NCBI RefSeq assembly: GCF_042647465.1
Contig: NZ_JBHRVN010000004.1
Reading direction: 5' to 3' (one strand)
From: Wagnerdoeblera intermedia
GTDB taxonomy: Bacteria > Pseudomonadota > Alphaproteobacteria > Rhodobacterales > Rhodobacteraceae
Length of the DNA stretch: 64,000 nt
This document shows, one piece after another, positions 18,710 to 27,017 of the stretch (within the stretch, counting starts at the first letter, position 1; every line of letters begins with the position of its first letter). The translations under genes were made by a program, and so were the position numbers. The notes below the pieces were generated by a model, which saw nothing but the letters and a program-made list of their open reading frames with translations, had not been told where the DNA came from and ran no database searches.

Positions 18710-20093
18710 TCAGATGAGAGTACGCTTTTCGCGCTGGAAGGGATCCCGAATTTTCTGACTCTCCTCTTCTGACGCGGGAACACCTGCCCAGAGCGCACCG
18801 GCGATCAGCCAGGTCAGGGTGGTCAGCGTGGCATTGGGCAGCAGGTCAAATATATTCACCGCAAGGATCAGCGCCAATGCCGTGAATACCGGCCAGGCGT
18901 CAGTCGTCTTTCGCAAAGCCGCCCGCAGAACCGGCAGCGCCAGCAGACCAAATTCCGCCAGAAACCCCGGCCAGCCGAACATGCCCAGCATGATGATCCA
19001 GCGCCCGTCGGTCACGGATTCCACCCGGCCATCCCAGACGCTGAAGGTCATATTGCGGCCATAGCCCCCCCCATCCGGTCAGCGGCTGCAACCCCGCGCG
19101 GTCCAGCAGGATCGTCTCATTCACCAGCCGGAACTCCAGCGAGAGCGCACGCTCGGGCTCAATGCGGGCGGCGGTCTCGATCAGCCAGTCTGCCGGAAAG
19201 GCCGCTGACGAGCGGAAGACCGGATAGCAGAGCGCCACAACCACCAGCACCAGCGCGATGCGCAACTGCATCCGCGGCGACAAAAGCCAGATCGCCGGAA
19301 AGAGAAGCGCCGAAAAGATCAGGACGCCCAGCGACTTACACAGGATCAGCACGATCATCAGCCAAAGGGTGCAGCCCATCAGAAAGGGCCGCTCGCGATC
19401 AGAGGCATGGCGGGTCAGCGCCAGTGCCGCCCAGAGCGCCGAGGCCGCGAACAGGGCCACCCAAAGGCCGTGGGGCATAAAGACGATGGGGCGGAACCCG
19501 CCCTGGCGCATCATCTGCCCGAAGTCATGCTGGAAAAAGCCGTAAATCCAGGTGTTCAGCTGCGGGCTGAGCACCACCTCAACCAGCATGAGCAGCGAAT
19601 AGACGAGGCCCGCCACCATCAGCGCCTGGAGCAGCGCGGTAAGATCCTCACGCTTGGTCAGAAGCTGCCGCGCCAGCCCCAGAAGCATCAGCGCGTAGAA
19701 CTGCTCAAATATCATCGAGGGCAGATCGGGGTAGCTCATCCCCGGAATGGGCTCAAAGCGGCCGCGCGGCACCGGCTCGGAATTGGCAAAGACCGTGACC
19801 ACCGGCCAGAACAGATAGAGCAGTGCGAGAAGACGCCCCGTCAGATCTTTGGGAATTAGCCCCGCCCGCACCCCGGTGACACCCCAGGCCGCCAGCCAGC
19901 AGGACAGAACCGTCAACGTGTTTTTGTCAAAGGGTGGCAGAACCGGCGGGTCGAAATTGGCAACGGGCGGCAGCCACATATAGCCCGAAAGCACCGCCCA
20001 GATCAGCGCCCGCCCCGGCGGCAGCTTTTGAAACAGCGTCCAGACGACCAGCGGCCAGAGCAACAGAACGATATAGGCAAACAGATTGGGCAT
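18710..20093 (-). CDS. O-antigen polymerase/ligase-like membrane protein (apparent frameshift)
   Basis: Polytopic membrane protein of the Wzy/WaaL class, the first gene of the minus-strand operon. The N-terminus NLFAYIVLLLWPLVVWTLFQ and about ten hydrophobic segments are clear. The frame breaks at the G8 run 19065-19072: the upstream frame reads LTGWGGLWPQY and then loses similarity, while a second frame (19051-18710) carries MTFSVWDGRVESVTDGRW and two more membrane segments. With seven G the join is LTGWGGYGRNMTFSVWDGR, which fits the family (GWGxxGRN...DG...VTDGxW), giving about 460 residues. Predicted role: polymerise repeat units, or ligate the glycan, on the periplasmic side. Start at ATG 20093 rather than 20147. 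Confidence 0.82.
19065..19072. repeat. C8/G8 run at the frameshift in the Wzy-like gene
   Basis: Eight consecutive C on the plus strand. Seven would give TGG GGG GGC TAT (WGGY) and restore the family-like sequence; eight sends the frame into unrelated sequence. Confidence 0.85.
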
Positions 20094-20223
20094 GCAGGTC
20101 TCTGGCGCGATGGCGGCCCTCAGACTAGCACGGCCACGCCATCTCACAACGAATTAAGCCGCACGGGCTTGCCGCAGAGCGTAAATTCGGCTCCCCTGAG
20201 ACAGCCGCTGCCAGGAGGGCTTC
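20094..20223. promoter_or_regulatory. Divergent promoter region, Wzy-PKS-NRPS operon and wecG-like gene
   Basis: A 130-base spacer between the minus-strand operon starting at 20093 and the plus-strand GT26 gene at 20224. Both promoters should lie here. A strong ribosome binding site (AGGAGG) precedes the GT26 start. I see no clear sigma-70 boxes or long inverted repeat. Confidence 0.45.
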
Positions 20224-20979
20224 ATGGACTTTCGCATCAGGGACCGCCGCCTCAGGGTCAACATTCCCGATCGGGCGCGGCTTATGGCTGAACTGCGCGA
20301 GCGGATGAGGCAGCGTCGGGGCTTTGCGCTGGCCACGCTGAACCTCGATCATCTGGTCAAGCTGCGCCAGGACGAGGCCTTTCTCGACGCCTATCTGGCG
20401 CAGGACCTGGTGGTGGCGGATGGCAATCCGGTGGTCTGGCTCTCGCGGCTTGCAAAAAAGCCGGTGAGCCTGGTGCCGGGCTCGGAACTGGTGGTCCCCA
20501 TGGCAGAACTGGCGCGGGACTCCGGGCTCAGCATCGCGCTTTTCGGCTCGTCCGACGCGGCGCTGGCGGATGCGGCGCAGGATCTGACACGCCGTCTGCC
20601 GGGGCTGCAGATCAGCGCCAGGATCGCCCCGCCCATGGGATTTGACCCGCAAAGCCCGGCGGCCGATGCCCTGCTGGCTGAGGTCCGCGACAGCGGTGCG
20701 GGACTTTGCTTTCTGGCCCTGGGCGCCCCGCGCCAGGAGATCCTTGCTGCGAGGGCGCGGAGCATTGCGCCGCAGACCGGCTTTGCCTCAATCGGGGCTG
20801 GTCTGGATTTCCTTGGCGGCCATCAGAAGCGCGCACCGGTCTGGGTGCAGAAGATCGCGATGGAATGGCTCTGGCGGATGCTGTCGTCGCCGCGCCGTCT
20901 TGCGGGCCGCTATCTGCGCTGTGCGCTGCTGCTGCCCGAGCTTGTGGCAGATGCCCTGCGACTGCGGCGCGGCGGCTGA
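20224..20979 (+). CDS. WecG/TagA/CpsF family glycosyltransferase (GT26)
   Basis: A 251-residue GT26 enzyme. ATLNLDHLVKLRQDEAF, LVVADGNPVVWLSR, ALFGSSDAALADAA and LCFLALGAPRQEILAA are the conserved blocks, with GFASIGAGLDFLGG and the Arg/Trp-rich C-terminus (WRMLSSPRRLAGRYLR) that associates with the membrane. WecG, TagA and CpsF add the second sugar to an undecaprenyl-linked first sugar. It is transcribed away from the PKS operon. The initiating sugar-phosphate transferase is not in the window. Confidence 0.92.
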   Translation: MDFRIRDRRLRVNIPDRARLMAELRERMRQRRGFALATLNLDHLVKLRQDEAFLDAYLAQDLVVADGNPVVWLSRLAKKPVSLVPGSELVVPMAELARDSGLSIALFGSSDAALADAAQDLTRRLPGLQISARIAPPMGFDPQSPAADALLAEVRDSGAGLCFLALGAPRQEILAARARSIAPQTGFASIGAGLDFLGGHQKRAPVWVQKIAMEWLWRMLSSPRRLAGRYLRCALLLPELVADALRLRRGG

Positions 20980-20983
20980 TCAT

Positions 20984-21923
20984 TTATATTCGATCAGCCC
21001 CCCCCTTCCTGCCGCGCAGCCTTTGCCAGAGATAGCCCAGCGCGCCCTGCGCCTCAGGAAAGCGCCCGAGCAGGGTAAAAAAACTGCGCTCTCCCCCCAT
21101 CCTGCGGCGCAGACGCAGCCATTGCAGCGGCCAGATCAGCAGCAAAAGCCACAGCGGCGCATAAAGCAGCCCGCCGATCACCGTGACCAGTGGAAGCGCC
21201 GCGCCCCAAAGCAGCGCCCGGCGCGTCTCCGCCACCCAATGCCGCTCGGGTGCCGCCCCATGAAGCGCGGCCCCTTCGGCAAAGGCATGGCCCGCGCGAC
21301 GCATCCGCTGCCACCACTGCGACAGCCGCATCATGGAGCGTCATCTCCGCATCAAGGCGCCAGATGCGAAACCCCGCCTGCCTGAGGCGCAGGCAAAGCT
21401 CCGGCTCCTCTCCGGCGATCAGATCCGCGCGATAGCCGCCCAGGGCCACCAGCGGGGCGTAACGCATCATCGCATCGCCCCCACAGGCCCTGGCCTCTCC
21501 GACGGGGGTGTCCCATTCGGCATCAGCCAGACGGTTATAAACCGAAGCCTCCGGCGCAATCTCGCGTCTGCGACCACAGACCACCGCCACATCCGCCTGC
21601 GCCGCCAGAAAGGCCCGGGCCTGCGCCGGCCAGTCCGGGTCCATGCGGCAGTCACCGTCCAGAAACTGCACCAGATCCGGCGGATCCCCGGCCAGCTGCG
21701 CCAGCCCCGCATTGCGCGCCCGCGCCGCCGTGAAGGGCTGCGAGAGATCCAGCGTCACCACCTCAGCGCCCAGGGCCGCCGCGGCCGCCTGCGAGCCGTC
21801 AGTTGAGCCGCTGTCGACATAGATCACGCGCCGGAACAGGCCCTGCACCGATCCGAGGCAGGCCTTCAGCCGCTCGCCCTCGTTGCGGCCGATAATCACC
21901 GCATCACAGATCTGCCCCGTCAT
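20984..21923 (-). pseudogene. Glycosyltransferase family 2, frame broken near 21325
   Basis: The N-terminal two thirds (21923 to about 21325) is a normal GT2 domain: DAVIIGRNEGERLKACL, VIYVDSGSTDGS, QFLDGDCRMD, GGDAMMRY, IAGEEPELCLRLRQ. After EMTLHDAA the frame becomes nonsense; the expected continuation RLSQWWQRMRRAGHAFAEGA and a C-terminal membrane segment are in another frame (21334-20984). The nucleotides encoding LHDA and MMRL are the same bases, so the best reading is loss of one 11-bp unit of a tandem repeat (ATGATGCGGCN). A C8 run at 20998-21005 also alters the C-terminus (ADRI against LIEYK with C7). ATG at 21923 is preferred to 22082. Either a real loss of function or an assembly error. 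Confidence 0.75.
20998..21005. repeat. C8/G8 run near the 3' end of the GT2 gene
   Basis: With eight C the protein ends KGGADRI; with seven it would end KGGLIEYK and stop at 20980, directly abutting the GT26 stop. Either ending is short, so this run alone does not break the gene. Confidence 0.6.
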
Positions 21924-22149
21924 GCACCCCTCCGCCGCTTCCGCTTTCAGATATGATCCGGGTTTTACGGCTGCTTCGTCAAACCGTTTCCGGACGCAGA
22001 CCGTTTCCGGATGAATGTCTTTCTCAAAAAGCCCCGATCCGCTAATCTCAGGAAACCGTTTGGCCCCCTTGTGCATTACCAAGAGGGCGTTTTGGCCGGA
22101 CGGCGGGGACGCTCAGTATTTTACGAGTCCTGGAATTTGAGAATAAGTG
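21924..22149. promoter_or_regulatory. Divergent promoter region, GT2 and cpsD-like genes
   Basis: A 226-base spacer between divergently transcribed GT2 (minus) and CpsD-like (plus) genes. It is visibly richer in A and T near 22110-22145 than its surroundings, as expected of a promoter. No defined operator or factor site was recognised. Confidence 0.4.
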
Positions 22150-22995
22150 ATGAAGGCAGGCAGAACGACGGAAGAGCCCGAAGGCGGAAAAAGAGTTCGC
22201 ACCAGCGGACTTACACCCTTTGGGGGACGCCGGACCGCTGCCGTCGTGCTGCCGCCTGCCGGGGATGATGCCCTTCGCTCGGCCACCTCGCAGATCTGGG
22301 CCAGTCTGCCCCCGGTCCCGCTGGATACGAAATCCGCCGCAAGCCGCCATCTGATTCCCACCCACAAAGACGATCCGGTCGGGCTGCTTTACGACCACCT
22401 CAGAACCCGGCTGCTCCATGCCCTGGGAGAGCGCGGCTGGCGGCGTGTGGCCATTACCGCACCGGGACGGGGCTGCGGCACCACGACGGTCGCCGCCAAT
22501 CTGGCGCTCTCGCTGGCGCGGCGCCCCTCGGGCCGGACGGCGCTGCTCGACTTCGATCTGCGCCGCCCCTCGCTGCACAACCGCTTCGGGGTGACGGAGC
22601 CGGGGATCATGCGCGATATGCTGACCGGACAGAATGCGGTTGAAAGCCACTTTCTGCGCTATGGCCGCAATCTGGCGCTCGGGCTGAACCAGCAGGCAGA
22701 ACCCGATGCCGCCGAGCTTTTGCAGGAGCCCTCTACGGCCCTGGCGCTTGAGCATATGACCGAAGATCTGCGCCCGGATGTCATTTTGTTTGATCTGCCG
22801 CCGATCCTTGGCAGCGACGATGTCTTCGGCTTTCTGCCCGAGGTGGACGGGGTTCTTCTGGTGGTGGATGGCAAACGCTCTGCCCCGGCAGATATTGCCC
22901 GCTGCGAAGAGATGATCCGCGAGCGCAGCGAGCTGATCGGGGTGGTTCTCAACCGCGCCGAGGACAGTCCGGCACGCAGAAAACGGTGGTTCTGA
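22150..22995 (+). CDS. CpsD/CapB-like polysaccharide tyrosine-kinase family ATPase
   Basis: A 281-residue MinD/BY-kinase-fold ATPase that usually partners a Wzz protein to control polysaccharide chain length and export. VAITAPGRGCGTTTVAANLA is at the Walker A position, LLDFDLRRPSLHNRF is the Walker A' and VILFDLPPIL the Walker B. The Walker A lysine (canonical GK[ST]) is replaced by Thr in GCGTTT, and no C-terminal tyrosine cluster is present (the protein ends RRKRWF), so kinase activity is doubtful. Start: GTG 22147 and ATG 22150 are adjacent; ATG is chosen. Its stop overlaps the Wzz start by one base. Confidence 0.85.
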   Translation: MKAGRTTEEPEGGKRVRTSGLTPFGGRRTAAVVLPPAGDDALRSATSQIWASLPPVPLDTKSAASRHLIPTHKDDPVGLLYDHLRTRLLHALGERGWRRVAITAPGRGCGTTTVAANLALSLARRPSGRTALLDFDLRRPSLHNRFGVTEPGIMRDMLTGQNAVESHFLRYGRNLALGLNQQAEPDAAELLQEPSTALALEHMTEDLRPDVILFDLPPILGSDDVFGFLPEVDGVLLVVDGKRSAPADIARCEEMIRERSELIGVVLNRAEDSPARRKRWF

Positions 22996-24251
22996 TGGGA
23001 AACATCCGCAGCCTCACGGATCTTGTGGATCTGATCCGCCGCCATCTCGTGCTGATCCTGTTTGTTTTTCTGATCGGCTCGATTCTGTCTTTCGTCGTGG
23101 CGATGCAGCGTCAGCGCTCGTTTGAAAGCACGGCCATTCTGCAGATGGAGCTGCCGCGGATCGCGGGGGCTACGGCGGCGGAATCGGTCACCCAGTCGGG
23201 GCAGCGGATGCAGCTTCTGGAGCAGCAGATCCGCAGCCGCGACTCGCTGCTGGGGCTGGCAGAGCGTTACGGCATCTTTGACACCGCACCGGAGCTTCCG
23301 ATCGGGCAGCGCCTGTCGATCATGCGCAATTCGGTCAACCTTGAGTCGATCCGCACCCCGCATGGCGTCAACGCCGAGACCGCCGTTTCGGCGATCGTGA
23401 TCCGCGTGGTGATGCCCGATCCCGATATGGCCGCCGATATGGCCAATGAGCTGGCGCAGAAAATTCTCGACAGCACCGCCGCCCGCAAAAGCACCGTGGC
23501 CCGCGAAACCCTCGACTTTTATGCCAGCGAAGAGCGGCGCCTGTCGGGTGAGCTGGCCGCTCTGGAAGCCGAGATCACCGCCTTCAAGAATTCGCAGATC
23601 GCTGCTTTGCCGGAAAGCCTGGCCGCAAGACGCCAGGAACTATCGCTGCTTGAGGTGCAGATCCGCGAATATGACCGTCAGATCATGGATCTGCAGCAGG
23701 AATTGATGCCGCTTCAGGCCGTCGCGGCCCCCCGCGTGGTGGAACAGCGCCGCATGTCTCTCCTGGAGGCGCGGATGGAGGCGCTTCAGAGCCGGCATAA
23801 AGGCGTGGAGGAGCGGATCGCAGAGCTGCAGGACTCGATCAGCCTGACCCCCATGGTTGAGACCCGTCTGGGCACTTATCTGCGGCGCCAGCAGCAGCTT
23901 CAGGATCAGTATTCGGTCATCAATCGCCGCCGCGCTGAGGCTGAGACCACCCAGCGGCTCGACAGCGAACAGCAGACTGAGCATTTCACCCTGCTTGAAG
24001 CGGCCCTTCCGGCGGATCATTCGCTCTCAACCGGGCGGCGCAAAATCATGGCAGCAGGGGGCCTGGCCTCAGGGCTGCTCGCCGTGGCCCTGGCCTTCCT
24101 GCTGGAATTGAAGAACCCTGCAATCCACACCGCGCGTCAGATGGAAAGCGTGCTGCAGATCCGCCCGGTCATCGCGCTGCCGGATCTGGGCCCCACCCGG
24201 CGGCGGGGCCTTTTCTCGCGGCTTTTCCGCCGTCGCGACCCTCAGCCGTAA
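22995..24251 (+). CDS. Wzz/polysaccharide co-polymerase chain-length determinant
   Basis: A 418-residue inner-membrane protein with an N-terminal membrane segment (LVLILFVFLIGSILSFVVAM), a long periplasmic helical and coiled-coil region (about residues 150-330, e.g. LSGELAALEAEITAF and LLEARMEALQSRHKG) and a second membrane segment after PADHSLSTGRRKIMAAG. This is the PCP-2/Wzz layout. It sets chain length or couples polymerisation to export, with the CpsD-like ATPase encoded just upstream and overlapping by one base. It ends in a basic tail (LFSRLFRRRDPQP) and overlaps the convergent aldo/keto reductase gene by 10 bases. Confidence 0.9.
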   Translation: MGNIRSLTDLVDLIRRHLVLILFVFLIGSILSFVVAMQRQRSFESTAILQMELPRIAGATAAESVTQSGQRMQLLEQQIRSRDSLLGLAERYGIFDTAPELPIGQRLSIMRNSVNLESIRTPHGVNAETAVSAIVIRVVMPDPDMAADMANELAQKILDSTAARKSTVARETLDFYASEERRLSGELAALEAEITAFKNSQIAALPESLAARRQELSLLEVQIREYDRQIMDLQQELMPLQAVAAPRVVEQRRMSLLEARMEALQSRHKGVEERIAELQDSISLTPMVETRLGTYLRRQQQLQDQYSVINRRRAEAETTQRLDSEQQTEHFTLLEAALPADHSLSTGRRKIMAAGGLASGLLAVALAFLLELKNPAIHTARQMESVLQIRPVIALPDLGPTRRRGLFSRLFRRRDPQP

Positions 24252-25231
24252 CTTTCGACGCCGAGGGTCTGCGCCGCCGCATAGCGGCCACCCTCTGCAA
24301 AACCGGGGGGCAAAATCCGCTCAATCTCCTGCAGATCTGCCGCGCTGAGCTGCACCTGCGCGCCCGCCAGGCATTCGCGCAGGTGTTTGACGCTGCGGGT
24401 GCCGGGGATCGGGATCAGATCGCCTTCGCCCTGCGCCAGAACCCAGGCCATGGCCAGCGTCGCCGTCGACAGCCCGCGCGCGGCCGCGAAGTCGCGGAAG
24501 GGCGCGACAGCCGCCATATTGCGCTCAAATGTGCCGGGCAGGAAACGCGGGTTGCGGGCGCGGAAATCGCCCGGGGCGTAATCCGCGGGGTTTTGCACAC
24601 GGTCGGTCAGCATCCCCCGCCCGACCGGCGAGAAGGGCACAAAGCCCACGCCCAGCGCCGCGCAGGCCTGGAGCATTCCCAGTTCCGGCTGGCGGGTCCA
24701 GAGCGAATATTCGCTTTGCACCGCCGTCACCGGATGCACCGCATGGGCGCGGCGCAGGCTGGCAGGGGCCCATTCCGACACGCCATAGCCGCCGATCTTC
24801 CCTTCGCGGATCAGCGCGGCCATGGTCTCGGCCAGGACCTCCGGCTCGACGGAAGGGTCGCGGCGGTGGGCGTAAAACAGATCCACCCGTTCCACCCCAA
24901 GACGTTTCAGCGAGCCTTCAAGCTCTGAGCGCAGATGCGCCGCCTCATTGCTGATCTGACGTGGCGGACCGGGGATGATCGAGGCTTTGGTCGCCAGCAC
25001 CAGCCCCTCGGGGCGGCGATCCGCCATCCAGCGGCCGAGGATCTCTTCCGAGCGGCCCATGCCATAGATATTGGCGGTGTCGTAAAAGGTGACCCCCGCC
25101 TCCCAGGCGGCATCGAGGAGGGCAAAGGCCTCGTCTTCGGTGGTCGGGCCATAGGCCCCGGCGATGCTCATACAGCCAAGGCCGATCTGCGAGACCTTTG
25201 GTCCCTGTGCGCCGAGTGTGAGTTGCTTCAT
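24242..25231 (-). CDS. Aldo/keto reductase
   Basis: NADPH-dependent oxidoreductase, 329 residues, TIM-barrel fold. The catalytic tetrad is visible: Asp and Tyr in TFYDTANIYGMGRSEEILG, Lys in LATKASI, His in LFYAHRRDP. The C-terminal cofactor motif is PIPGTRSVKHLREC. It resembles the YajO/IolS-like AKR group; the substrate is unknown. It ends inside the last bases of the Wzz gene on the opposite strand, so it probably marks the edge of the polysaccharide locus rather than being part of it. Confidence 0.92.
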   Translation of the reverse strand: MKQLTLGAQGPKVSQIGLGCMSIAGAYGPTTEDEAFALLDAAWEAGVTFYDTANIYGMGRSEEILGRWMADRRPEGLVLATKASIIPGPPRQISNEAAHLRSELEGSLKRLGVERVDLFYAHRRDPSVEPEVLAETMAALIREGKIGGYGVSEWAPASLRRAHAVHPVTAVQSEYSLWTRQPELGMLQACAALGVGFVPFSPVGRGMLTDRVQNPADYAPGDFRARNPRFLPGTFERNMAAVAPFRDFAAARGLSTATLAMAWVLAQGEGDLIPIPGTRSVKHLRECLAGAQVQLSAADLQEIERILPPGFAEGGRYAAAQTLGVESYG

Positions 25232-25249
25232 GGCCGTCCCCCAAAAGAT

Positions 25250-25282
25250 AACCCCGGCACCCTAATGGGCACCGGGGCAGGG
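25250..25282 (-). terminator. Possible terminator downstream of the aldehyde dehydrogenase gene
   Basis: Imperfect hairpin: CCCCGG and CCGGGG arms, inner CCC/GGG around a TAAT loop, with a CA/CA internal mismatch. It lies between the ALDH stop and the AKR start, with a short T-rich tail on the minus strand. Confidence 0.4.
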
Positions 25283-25305
25283 TCAAGACGATGCGGGCTC
25301 TGCAA

Positions 25306-26826
25306 TCAGTCGATGTCGAAGACCACGCCCTGAGCCAGGGGAAGGGCCCGGGAATAGTTCACCGTATTGGTCGCGCGGCGCATATAAGCGCGCCAGGCGT
25401 CCGAGCCGGATTCACGACCGCCCCCGGTCTCTTTCTCACCACCGAAGGCCCCGCCGATTTCTGCACCCGAGGTGCCGATATTGACGTTGGCAATGCCGCA
25501 GTCCGAGCCCGAAGCCGAAAGGAAGGTCTCCATCTCGCGCATATCCAGCGTGAAGATCGAGGAGGACAGCCCCGCCCCCACAGCGTTGTGCAGCTCGATC
25601 ACCTGATCGAAGTCACTGTATTTCATGACGTAAAGGATCGGCGCAAAGGTCTCATGCAGCACCGGACCGGTCTGCGAAGGCATCTCAACCAGCGCCGGTT
25701 TCACGTAATAGGCGGTGTCCGGACCCACGGGCTGACGTTCGCCGCCATGGACGGTGCCGCCTGCCGCTTTTGCGGCCTCAAGCGCTTTTTGCATGCCGTC
25801 AAAAGCGTCCTTGTCGATCAAAGGACCGACCAGGGCCTGGGTTTCCAGCACATTGCCCACCGAGACCGAGGCATAGGCCTTGATCAGGCGCGGCACCAGG
25901 GTGTCATAGACGCTCTCATGCACGAAAAGGCGGCGCATGGTGGTGCAGCGCTGACCGGCGGTGCCCATGGCCCCGAAAGCAATCGCGCGCAGCGCCATAT
26001 CGAGATCCGCCGAAGGCGTGACGATGCCTGCGTTATTGCCGCCCAGTTCCAGAATGGTGCGGCCAAAGCGCTCCGCCACTTTCGGGCCGACAATGCGCCC
26101 CATGCGGGTCGAGCCGGTGGCCGAAACCAGCGCCACTTTCGGGTTCACCACCAGGGCATTGCCGACATCCGCGCCGCCGATCAGAACCTGGCTCAGCCCT
26201 TCGGGCGCATCCGCGCCAAAGCGCTTCAGCGCGCGGTCCAGGATGGCCTGGCTGGCCAGCGCGGTCAGCGGTGTCTTCTCTGAGGGTTTCCAGACCACCG
26301 GGTTGCCGCAGACCAGCGCCAGCGCCGCGTTCCAGGACCAGACCGCAACGGGGAAGTTGAAAGCCGAGATGATGCCCACAACACCCAGCGGGTGCCATGT
26401 CTCCATCATGCGGTGACCGGGACGCTCAGTCGCGATGGTCAGACCGTAAAGCTGACGGGACAGACCAACGGCGAAATCGCAGATGTCGATCATCTCCTGG
26501 ACTTCGCCCAGACCCTCCGAGGCGCTTTTGCCGGCCTCAATCGAGACGAGACGGCCGAGGTCTTCTTTCGCGGCGCGCAGCTCTTCGCCCAGCAGACGCA
26601 CAAGCTCCCCCCGGCGCGGGGCGGGCAGGTTACGCCAGGTCAGGAAGGCGGCATGCGCGCGGGCAATCGCGGCATCGGTCTCAGCGGCAGAGGTCGGGGT
26701 CAGCCCGGCAATCTGCTCACCGGTCAGCGGGCTGAAACTGGCCATCGGACCGCCGGTAAAGACCGAGGCCTCAATGCCGAATTTCGCCATAAGATCGCGG
26801 GTGGAGGCGGGAAGCGCTGCGGTCAT
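25306..26826 (-). CDS. ALDH7-type aldehyde dehydrogenase (L-aminoadipate-semialdehyde dehydrogenase-like)
   Basis: NAD(P)-dependent aldehyde dehydrogenase of 506 residues. Asn and Lys sites are in ISAFNFPVAVWSWNAA and NPVVWKPSEKTPL, Glu in ILELGGNNAGIV, and the nucleophile Cys in AGQRCTTMRRLFVHE. The C-terminal GGAFGGEKETGGGRESGSD and the overall pattern match ALDH7/AmaB enzymes that oxidise 2-aminoadipate semialdehyde (piperideine-6-carboxylate) in lysine degradation. It is a lone gene here; no lysine aminotransferase is next to it, so the exact substrate is inferred from family only. Confidence 0.87.
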   Translation of the reverse strand: MTAALPASTRDLMAKFGIEASVFTGGPMASFSPLTGEQIAGLTPTSAAETDAAIARAHAAFLTWRNLPAPRRGELVRLLGEELRAAKEDLGRLVSIEAGKSASEGLGEVQEMIDICDFAVGLSRQLYGLTIATERPGHRMMETWHPLGVVGIISAFNFPVAVWSWNAALALVCGNPVVWKPSEKTPLTALASQAILDRALKRFGADAPEGLSQVLIGGADVGNALVVNPKVALVSATGSTRMGRIVGPKVAERFGRTILELGGNNAGIVTPSADLDMALRAIAFGAMGTAGQRCTTMRRLFVHESVYDTLVPRLIKAYASVSVGNVLETQALVGPLIDKDAFDGMQKALEAAKAAGGTVHGGERQPVGPDTAYYVKPALVEMPSQTGPVLHETFAPILYVMKYSDFDQVIELHNAVGAGLSSSIFTLDMREMETFLSASGSDCGIANVNIGTSGAEIGGAFGGEKETGGGRESGSDAWRAYMRRATNTVNYSRALPLAQGVVFDID

Positions 26827-26967
26827 GGCAGGGTCCTTTAAGCTGAGGCCCGGGCGAAGCGCGGGCCGAATGACTGGCCGCAGTCTATCATCTGAAGAGA
26901 CAGAGAAAATCCAAACTTTCCGCCTGAGGTTATGCGTGAACGGAATGAACCTGCCACGGCCAGCATC

Positions 26968-26998
26968 AAAAAAGCCGCCCCGACAGGGGGCGGCTTTT
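26968..26998 (-). terminator. Rho-independent terminator of the sulfate transport operon
   Basis: Perfect 12-bp stem (AAAAGCCGCCCC at 26970-26981 with GGGGCGGCTTTT at 26987-26998), five-base loop, and a run of six T on the minus strand. It sits 20 bases after the cysW stop. Confidence 0.9.
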
Positions 26999-27017
26999 CT
27001 CCAATGCGCGAAGATCC

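Noticed and set aside
4314..24251. Siderophore cluster as the firm assignment for the PKS/NRPS operon
   Set aside because: There is no TonB receptor, iron ABC transporter, isochorismate or ornithine hydroxylase gene nearby; only the monooxygenase family recalls such clusters.
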